64,000 bases of DNA from Clostridium vitabionis (GTDB taxonomy: Bacteria; Bacillota; Clostridia; Lachnospirales; Lachnospiraceae). A program made the translations under genes and the position numbers. The stretch spans positions 124,001 to 188,000 of the forward strand of contig NZ_JADKQA010000001.1 in NCBI RefSeq assembly GCF_015351765.1. The letters are read 5' to 3'. Positions 57,933-64,000 of the stretch are shown here, piece after piece (position 1 is the stretch's first letter; each line of letters opens with the position of its first letter). Under the pieces are notes generated by a model, which had not been told where the DNA came from, made no database searches, and saw nothing but the letters and a program-made list of their open reading frames with translations.

Positions 57933-59006
57933 ATGACAGAGAGAGAACGGATCAGGGAACTCTATGGGAAGGGGCAGCTTCCGCCGGAGGAATACGCCCC
58001 GCTGATCGATGAGCGCAATCCGGAGGAAGCGGAATATCTCTTTTCCCTGGCGAGAGAGCGCTGCCATGCCGTCTTCGGCGATGAGGTCTACCTCAGGGCG
58101 ATCATTGAGTTCAGCAATTACTGTGCGTCGGACTGCAATTACTGCGGCATCCGCCGGTCAAACGGGAAGGCGGAGCGTTACCGGATGAGCCGGGAGGCGA
58201 TCCTCACCTGCGCGGGGCGCGCGCATTCCTTCGGCTTCCGGACCGTGGTGCTCCAGAGCGGGGAGGATCCGGCGTACAGCGATGAGGAGATCTGCGGCAT
58301 TGTCCGGGACATCCGCCGGGAGTTTCCGGAGATGGCGGTCACCCTGTCCATCGGGGAAAAATCCCGGGAATCTTACCAGAGATATTACGACGCGGGGGCA
58401 GACCGCTACCTGCTCCGGCACGAGACGGCGTCATTTTCCCTCTATAAGAGGCTGAAACCGGCAAACCAGCTCCTGGAGAACCGCATCCGCTGCCTTCTCG
58501 ACCTCAAGTCGATCGGCTACCAGGTGGGTGCCGGCATGATGCTCGGGGCGCCGTACCAGCAGACAGACGATCTCGTGCAGGATCTCCTGTTCCTCAGGCA
58601 GCTTCAGCCGGAGATGATCGGCATCGGCCCGTTTATTCCGCACAAGGACACGCCGTTCCGGGATTTCCCGGCGGGGACGGTGGAGCTCACCTTGTTCATG
58701 CTCGGCGTCCTCCGCCTGATGTTCCCGGAGGCGCTGATCCCGGCGACCACGGCGCTCGGCACGCTCGACCCGAAGGGGAGGGAGAAGGGGATCCTCGCGG
58801 GGGCAAATGTCATCATGCCGAACGTCTCCCCGGTGGAGAACCGGGGAAAATATCTCCTCTACGACGGCAAGATCTGTACCGGCGAGGATGCCGCGATGTG
58901 CAGCGCCTGCATGGAGAGAAGGATGGCCGCGATCGGCAGGACGATTTCCCGCTCCCGTGGGGACGCCCCCGGCTGGGAGAAAAAAGACAGGGCCGCGGGA
59001 TGCTGA
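57933..59006 (+). CDS. hydE: HydE-like radical SAM enzyme
   Basis: A 357-residue radical SAM protein. CASDCNYCGIR gives C64-x3-C68-x2-C71 for the SAM cluster. LQSGEDPAYSDEEI, YLLRHETAS (substrate-contacting) and MLGAPYQQTDDLVQDL match HydE, the [FeFe]-hydrogenase maturase that acts on an Fe(CO)2CN-cysteine complex. GPFIPHKDTPF and a C-terminal CSACMERR block are also seen. No HydF, HydG or hydrogenase is in the window. It ends the cluster; a fresh promoter follows. Confidence 0.85.
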   Translation: MTERERIRELYGKGQLPPEEYAPLIDERNPEEAEYLFSLARERCHAVFGDEVYLRAIIEFSNYCASDCNYCGIRRSNGKAERYRMSREAILTCAGRAHSFGFRTVVLQSGEDPAYSDEEICGIVRDIRREFPEMAVTLSIGEKSRESYQRYYDAGADRYLLRHETASFSLYKRLKPANQLLENRIRCLLDLKSIGYQVGAGMMLGAPYQQTDDLVQDLLFLRQLQPEMIGIGPFIPHKDTPFRDFPAGTVELTLFMLGVLRLMFPEALIPATTALGTLDPKGREKGILAGANVIMPNVSPVENRGKYLLYDGKICTGEDAAMCSACMERRMAAIGRTISRSRGDAPGWEKKDRAAGC

Positions 59007-59026
59007 ACGCTTCTGCGGATTTGTTC

Positions 59027-59055
59027 TTGTCTGTGAACTTTTTCCATGCTATGAT
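59027..59055 (+). promoter_or_regulatory. Promoter of the aminotransferase unit
   Basis: TTGTCT (59027-59032) and TATGAT (59050-59055) are separated by 17 bases. It marks the boundary with the nitrogenase-like cluster. Confidence 0.7.
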
Positions 59056-59108
59056 GACAGGGAATTTCTGAACAGACAGGATTTGATGACAAGCAGGAGG
59101 TAAGATCG

Positions 59109-60398
59109 ATGGCAGCTTATTCTGAAATGTCAACAGATGAACTGAGAGCTCTCCGCAAGGAGCTCTCTCAAAAATATCACGGCTTCCAGGATCAGGATAT
59201 GCATCTGGATATGTCCAGGGGGAAGCCCTGCCCGGAGCAGCTTGATCTCTCCATGGGGATGATGGATGTCCTGAACAGTGACAGCGACCTCCGCTGCGAG
59301 GATGGGACGGACTGCCGCAATTACGGCGTCCTGGACGGCATCAGCGAGGCGAAGAAGCTGATCGCGGACATGATGGAGGTTACGCCGGATCATGTCATCA
59401 TCTATGGAAACTCCAGCCTGAATGTTATGTACGATACCATTTCCCGCTCTATGACCCACGGCGTCATGGGCAATACGCCCTGGTGCAGGCTGGACAAGGT
59501 GAAATTCCTCTGCCCGGTTCCCGGCTATGACCGCCACTTTGCGATCACGGAATTTTTCGGCATCGAGATGATCAACGTGCCGATGCTGGCTGACGGGCCG
59601 GATATGGATATGGTGGAGGAACTGGTCTCCACGGATCCGGCAGTCAAGGGGATCTGGTGCGTCCCGAAGTATTCCAACCCGACCGGCAATTCCTATTCCG
59701 ATGAGGTTGTGCGCCGCTTCGCTCATCTGAAGCCCGCCGCGCCGGATTTCCGCATCTACTGGGATAACGCCTACAGCATCCATCACCTCTATGAGGAGCA
59801 CGATGAGGTGCCGGAGATTCTCAACGAGTGCCTGAAGGCTGGAAATCCGGACATTGTCTACAAGTTCTCGTCCACCTCGAAGATCAGCTTCCCGGGTTCG
59901 GGCATCGCGGCGATTGCCGCCTCCCACAATAATCTGGAGGATATCCGGAGGCAGCTGCGGGTGCAGACCATCGGCCACGATAAGGTGAACCAGCTGCGCC
60001 ATGTCCGCTTCTTCCGCGATATCGACGGCATGCATGAGCACATGAAGAAGCATGCGGCGATCCTGCGCCCGAAGTTCGAGGCGGTGGAGGAGATCCTGGA
60101 GAGGGAACTCGGCGGCCTCGAGATCGGCAGCTGGACAAAGCCGAGAGGCGGCTACTTCATCTGCTTCACTTCGCTGGACGGCTGCGCGGCGCGGATCATC
60201 GCGCGCTGCAAGAAGGCGGGCGTCAAGATGACCGACGCGGGAGCGCCGTTCCCGTACCACAAGGATCCGAAGGATTCCACGATCCGCGTGGCACCGTCCT
60301 ATCCGTCTCTCAGTGAATTGAAGACGGCGGCGGAGATCTTTGCGCTTTCCGTGAAGATCGTCAGCATTGATAAGATCCTTGAGGAGAGAGAAGGATGA
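59109..60398 (+). CDS. PLP-dependent class I aminotransferase (aspartate-type)
   Basis: A 429-residue fold-type I aminotransferase. K258 in FSSTSKISFPGSG binds PLP, WCVPKYSNPTGNSY holds the substrate Asn, WDNAYSIHHL gives the Asp that pairs with the PLP nitrogen, and the C-terminal STIRVAPSYPS has the substrate Arg. It belongs to the branch that includes Corynebacterium AspB-like enzymes. AGGAGG lies upstream. It overlaps the YfhO-like gene by four bases. Confidence 0.88.
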   Translation: MAAYSEMSTDELRALRKELSQKYHGFQDQDMHLDMSRGKPCPEQLDLSMGMMDVLNSDSDLRCEDGTDCRNYGVLDGISEAKKLIADMMEVTPDHVIIYGNSSLNVMYDTISRSMTHGVMGNTPWCRLDKVKFLCPVPGYDRHFAITEFFGIEMINVPMLADGPDMDMVEELVSTDPAVKGIWCVPKYSNPTGNSYSDEVVRRFAHLKPAAPDFRIYWDNAYSIHHLYEEHDEVPEILNECLKAGNPDIVYKFSSTSKISFPGSGIAAIAASHNNLEDIRRQLRVQTIGHDKVNQLRHVRFFRDIDGMHEHMKKHAAILRPKFEAVEEILERELGGLEIGSWTKPRGGYFICFTSLDGCAARIIARCKKAGVKMTDAGAPFPYHKDPKDSTIRVAPSYPSLSELKTAAEIFALSVKIVSIDKILEEREG

Positions 60399-63166
60399 TT
60401 GAGGATTCCCACACCTCAGGCAGGGAGAATTCGGGGGCGGACCAGGTCCGCCCCCGCCGGCTCTCTGTCTGGAAATATCTTCCGGAGGTTAAGCCGGGCG
60501 ACAGCCTCCTGCTGTCCTTCCTGATTCCGGTGCTGGTCATGATTGTGGTCTTTGCCCTGAGGGGGATCTACCCCTTCGGGAGCAACAGCTTTCTCCGGAC
60601 GGACCTCTATCACCAGTACGCGCCGTTTTTCTCGGAGTTCCAGTACAAGCTCCAGCACGGGAAAAGCCTATTCTACAGCTGGGATGTGGGCATGGGGGTC
60701 AATTTCTCGGCGCTCTACGCCTACTATCTGGCGAGCCCGGCCAACTGGCTCATCATCCTCTGCCCGAAGGCGCATGTGATCGAGTTCATCACCTCGCTGG
60801 TTGTCCTGAAGATCGGCCTCTGCGGCCTCACCTTCACCTGGTACATCCAGAAGCATTTCGGACGCCGGTTTGTCGGGGCGTCGTTCTTCGGCGTTTTCTA
60901 TGCTCTCTCCGGGTATATCGCGGCATACAGCTGGAACATCATGTGGCTGGACTGTATCTGGCTGTTCCCGCTGATCATGTACGGGCTGGAGCGGCTGGTC
61001 TTTGCGGGGAAGCCGTTCCTCTACGCGGTGACGCTCGGGCTCTCCATCCTTTCCAATTATTATATCTCCATCATGATCTGCATCTTCATGGTGATCTATG
61101 CCATCTCCCTTGAAATCCTGAAACCGGGGAAGTCCCCCCGGGCGGTTCTGGTGGACATGCTCCGTTTTGCGCTGTATTCCCTCCTTGCGGGGATGATGGC
61201 GGCGGCGATCCTCCTCCCGGAGATCGCGGCGCTCAGGTCGACGGCATCCGGAGATTTCGATTTTCCGAAGACCGTGGAGACCTATTTCCCGATTTTTGAC
61301 ATGATCGCGCGCCATCTTTGCGGCGTGGAGGTGGAGGAAGGCCTTGACCACTGGCCGAACGTCTTCTGCAGCACGGCCGTCTTCCTGTTCATCCCGCTGT
61401 ACTTTATGGACAGGCGCGTCTCCCTTCGGGAAAAATGTGTGTACGGCGTCCTGCTCGTGGTGTTTTACGCGAGCTTTTCGGTCAATGTCCTGAACTTTAT
61501 CTGGCATGGCTTCCATTATCCCAACAGCCTGCCGTCGAGGCAGTCCTTTATCTATATTTTTCTCCTGCTGACGATGTCGGCGAGGGCTTACCTGGATCTC
61601 CGGAAACTGCCCGCGCGCCTTCTGGGAACCGCCTTTGCCGCCGCCATGGGCTTTGTGCTGCTCGGGCAGAAGCTGGTCACGGATGACGCGTTCCATGACG
61701 GCGCCTGGTACGGCGCGATGCTTCTTCTCGGCCTCTACGCCCTGCTTTTGTACTACCGCATGACGAGGCAGGGGATACGCAGGATCCTGGGGGCATCGGC
61801 CTTCGCGCTCGTCATCGCGGAATCCCTCATCAACACGGCGGTCACCAGCGTCCCGACGACTAACCGGACCACCTACAAGGCGGATGACAGTGCCATCGCG
61901 ATGCTGACCTCGGATCTCTCCGCCAGATATGGCTTCTACCGGATCGACAAGGTCAAGGCGAGGACGAAAAATGACGGCGCCTGGATGAATTTCCCCACTT
62001 CGTCGCTGTTTTCCTCGGTGGCAAGCGCCGGGGTCACCGATTTCTTCCGCTCTTTCGGCTGCGAGGGCTCAACCAACGCCTACTCCACCGTCGGGGCGAC
62101 GCCTCTCACGGACGCCCTGTTCGCGACACAGTATACGCTGACGAAGACGCAGACGGACAATCCCCACATGCATCTCCTGCAGGAGCTCGATGCGATGTCC
62201 CTCTATGAGAATGAGTATGTCCTCCCCCTGGGCTTCGGCCTTCCGGGCGGCTTTGCCGATCATTGGGATTACAAGCAGAAGGATCCGGCGGCGGTGCAGA
62301 ATGATTTTGCGAACGCGCTGGGCGCCCGGGACGTCCTGGATATGGTGAGCGCGGACGACAGCGGAAGTACCGTGACCTTCACCGCGGACCAATCCGGCGA
62401 GTACTATATCTATGTGGGCAACAGCGCCGTCAAGAAGGTGGAGCTGGAGAAGGATGCCGGCTCGGAGAAGATTTCCAATGTGAACCGCGGCTTCTTTGTT
62501 GAGACCGGCTGGCTCTCCGCGGGGGAAATGGTGACGCTCCGGGCGGATGACCCCGAGAACCAGGATCTCCGCGCGGCCGTCTACCGTTTTAATTATGACA
62601 GCCTGGCGAAGGTGTGTGATACCCTGTCGCAGGAGACCATGACCGTGACGGAGTGGAAGGATTCGAGGATCACCGGCGAGGTCACGATGCGGGAGGCGGG
62701 GACGCTCTTCCTGTCGATCCCGTACGACAGCGGCTGGAGGGTGACTATTGACGGAAACAAGAGTATAATATATAAGATGTTTGACGCGTTCAGCGGCATC
62801 GATCTGGAGGCCGGCACACACACGATTGCGCTTTGCTATACCCCGCAGGGCTTCCGGCCGGGCATCTGCATTTCCCTGTCGGGGCTTTTGCTCCTCGGAG
62901 CTGCCTGGCAGGCAGAGCACATCCTCCGGGGGAAGAGAGCGGCGGGGAAACGCCGGCAGGGGGGAAATGGCACGCGGGGGCGGCTGCGTCTCCGGAGTCT
63001 CACGAAAAAAGAGAGGGCTGATGATTATGGCAAAGAAACTGGAAGAATATGTGCGGAGCATCCCGGACTTCCCGAAGCCGGGGATCATATTCCGGGACAT
63101 CACGACGATCCTGAAGGATCCGGACGGACTCACGATGGCGGTGGACGGCCTGGCGAAGGCGGTTGA
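60395..63166 (+). CDS. YfhO family membrane protein
   Basis: A 923-residue protein with about a dozen helices in the first ~470 residues (LLLSFLIPVLVMIVVFAL onward) and a large extracytoplasmic beta-rich part, then a C-terminal helix (ICISLSGLLLLGAAW, ~825). DLYHQYAPFFSEFQYKL and NSLPSRQSFIYIF are YfhO-type signatures, a GT-C-like family tied to glycosylation of teichoic acids or related polymers. The frame overruns the apt gene by ~140 bases, ending in non-hydrophobic residues. The natural end may be earlier, through a lost stop or frameshift near 62950-63020. Confidence 0.82.
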   Translation: MIEDSHTSGRENSGADQVRPRRLSVWKYLPEVKPGDSLLLSFLIPVLVMIVVFALRGIYPFGSNSFLRTDLYHQYAPFFSEFQYKLQHGKSLFYSWDVGMGVNFSALYAYYLASPANWLIILCPKAHVIEFITSLVVLKIGLCGLTFTWYIQKHFGRRFVGASFFGVFYALSGYIAAYSWNIMWLDCIWLFPLIMYGLERLVFAGKPFLYAVTLGLSILSNYYISIMICIFMVIYAISLEILKPGKSPRAVLVDMLRFALYSLLAGMMAAAILLPEIAALRSTASGDFDFPKTVETYFPIFDMIARHLCGVEVEEGLDHWPNVFCSTAVFLFIPLYFMDRRVSLREKCVYGVLLVVFYASFSVNVLNFIWHGFHYPNSLPSRQSFIYIFLLLTMSARAYLDLRKLPARLLGTAFAAAMGFVLLGQKLVTDDAFHDGAWYGAMLLLGLYALLLYYRMTRQGIRRILGASAFALVIAESLINTAVTSVPTTNRTTYKADDSAIAMLTSDLSARYGFYRIDKVKARTKNDGAWMNFPTSSLFSSVASAGVTDFFRSFGCEGSTNAYSTVGATPLTDALFATQYTLTKTQTDNPHMHLLQELDAMSLYENEYVLPLGFGLPGGFADHWDYKQKDPAAVQNDFANALGARDVLDMVSADDSGSTVTFTADQSGEYYIYVGNSAVKKVELEKDAGSEKISNVNRGFFVETGWLSAGEMVTLRADDPENQDLRAAVYRFNYDSLAKVCDTLSQETMTVTEWKDSRITGEVTMREAGTLFLSIPYDSGWRVTIDGNKSIIYKMFDAFSGIDLEAGTHTIALCYTPQGFRPGICISLSGLLLLGAAWQAEHILRGKRAAGKRRQGGNGTRGRLRLRSLTKKERADDYGKETGRICAEHPGLPEAGDHIPGHHDDPEGSGRTHDGGGRPGEGG

Positions 63167-63554
63167 GGACTGCGATTTTGATCTCGTCCTCGGCCCGGAA
63201 TCCCGCGGGTTCATCTTCGGCGTGCCGGTGGCGTATAAGCTCCACAAGGGATTTGTCCCGGTCCGCAAGAAGGGGAAGCTCCCCGCGGAGACTGTTTCCG
63301 TGAAATATGACCTGGAGTACGGCTCCGCGGAGCTGGAGATCCACAAGGATGCCATCAAGCCCGGCACGAGGGTGGTCATCATTGACGACCTGATTGCCAC
63401 CGGCGGTACGATGGAGGCGATCTGCAAGCTGGTCCGGGAGATGGGCGGCGAGGTTGTGAAGATCGCGTTCGTCATGGAGCTCGCCGGACTGGAAGGCAGG
63501 AAGAAGCTCAGCAGCTATGATGTCGCTTCACTGATCACCTATCCGGGAAAATAA
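63027..63554 (+). CDS. apt: Adenine phosphoribosyltransferase
   Basis: A 175-residue enzyme that salvages adenine with PRPP to AMP. KLEEYVRSIPDFPKPGIIFRDITTILKD is the family N-terminus, LGPESRGFIFGVPVAY and RKKGKLPAETVSVKYDLEYG follow, and VVIIDDLIATGGTMEA is the PRPP loop. Starts at 63021 or 63027 are both possible; the second has GAGAGG 10 bases upstream. apt-rel is a common Firmicutes pair. Confidence 0.96.
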   Translation: MAKKLEEYVRSIPDFPKPGIIFRDITTILKDPDGLTMAVDGLAKAVEDCDFDLVLGPESRGFIFGVPVAYKLHKGFVPVRKKGKLPAETVSVKYDLEYGSAELEIHKDAIKPGTRVVIIDDLIATGGTMEAICKLVREMGGEVVKIAFVMELAGLEGRKKLSSYDVASLITYPGK

Positions 63555-63581
63555 TCACAGATTGGGAAAGAGGGATGATAC

Positions 63582-64000
63582 ATGGAGGAAAAAGACCGCA
63601 GCCAGACTCCGAAGCAGGAGAGAGTGATTGAGTCCCCGGCGGATTTCACGGATCCGGAGGTGCTCTACCGGCAGCTGATTGCGGCCATCCGCCGCTATCA
63701 CCCTTCGGACGACATCAGCATGATCGAGAAGGCCTATGAGGTGGCGAAGACCGCCCATAAGGACCAGAAGAGAAAATCCGGGGAGCCCTATATTATCCAC
63801 CCGCTCTGCGTCGCGATCATCCTGGCGGATCTCGAGCTCGACAAGGAGACTATCGCCGCCGGGATCATGCACGATGTGGTCGAGGACACCGAGGTGACCT
63901 ACGACGACATCAAGAAAGAATTCGGTGAGGAGGTTGCGAATCTGGTCGACGGCGTCACCAAGCTGACCCAGATCTCCTGGCACAAGGACAAGATCGAGAT
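63582..64000 (+). CDS. rel: Bifunctional (p)ppGpp synthetase/hydrolase, RelA/SpoT (3' partial)
   Basis: 139 codons are visible before the window ends. After a ~45-residue lead, the HD hydrolase domain shows YIIHPLCVAIILADLELDKETIAAGIMHDVVEDTEVTYDDI, with the HD pair of the ppGpp hydrolase site. The frame is open to the last base, so the synthetase, TGS and ACT domains lie beyond. It is 27 bases after apt. Confidence 0.95.
   Translation, partial: MEEKDRSQTPKQERVIESPADFTDPEVLYRQLIAAIRRYHPSDDISMIEKAYEVAKTAHKDQKRKSGEPYIIHPLCVAIILADLELDKETIAAGIMHDVVEDTEVTYDDIKKEFGEEVANLVDGVTKLTQISWHKDKIE

Overview
The window reads as chromosome of an obligately anaerobic Gram-positive Clostridia, most likely a GC-rich member of the Lachnospiraceae. 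The support is family-level: an anaerobic sulfite reductase operon (asrABC), an A/V-type ATPase in the Firmicutes gene order, HydE, a sortase-anchored Cna-B-like adhesin, lipoprotein ABC receptors, an apt-rel pair, and strong AGGAGG ribosome binding sites. I name no species.

Layout. 1-7 kb: the 3' part of a giant repeat adhesin. 7.3-10.2 kb: a worn accessory stretch with two small genes, a Phd/VapC-type toxin-antitoxin pair, remnants of an HD hydrolase, a glycyl-radical enzyme and a flavin-binding protein, and a 73-bp direct duplication. 10.2-12.5 kb (minus): MATE exporter and a SirTM-like sirtuin. 12.7-16.5 kb: a Crp/Fnr regulator divergent from asrABC across a perfect 16-bp palindrome. 16.6-23.3 kb (minus): a DapB-like dehydrogenase, a MerR regulator cut at its start codon by an IS30-family element with a 13-bp target duplication, a FecBCD-type importer and an Rrf2 regulator. 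23.7-32.9 kb: glmS, then envelope genes (GtrA, glf, lipid kinase, alanine racemase, O-antigen-ligase-like protein, GHMP kinase, lipoprotein). purC follows on minus. 34.1-41.6 kb: an unusual three-gene cassette led by a 1,611-residue HD/helical-repeat/NadD-like/GNAT-like/phosphoribosyltransferase fusion. 41.9-50.6 kb: a complete nine-gene V-ATPase operon whose rotor subunit carries the Na+ signature. 51.0-59.0 kb: a nitrogenase-like cluster (NifH-, NifD- and NifK-like proteins, a FecBCD-type importer, a TM1266-like protein and HydE). 59.1-64 kb: aminotransferase, YfhO-like membrane protein, apt and the 5' part of rel.

How the genes work together. The nitrogenase-like cluster is packed with 1-4 nt overlaps and has no NifB/E/N/V, HydF or HydG, so it looks like a self-contained reductase of unknown substrate with its own importer (for a metal chelate, corrinoid or porphyrinoid) and a radical-SAM cofactor step. 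The 34-41 kb cassette joins nucleotide-related domains to a malate-dehydrogenase-like and a flavodoxin-like protein and has no function I can assign. These two clusters are the best candidates for undescribed biology. No tRNA, rRNA or CRISPR array was seen.
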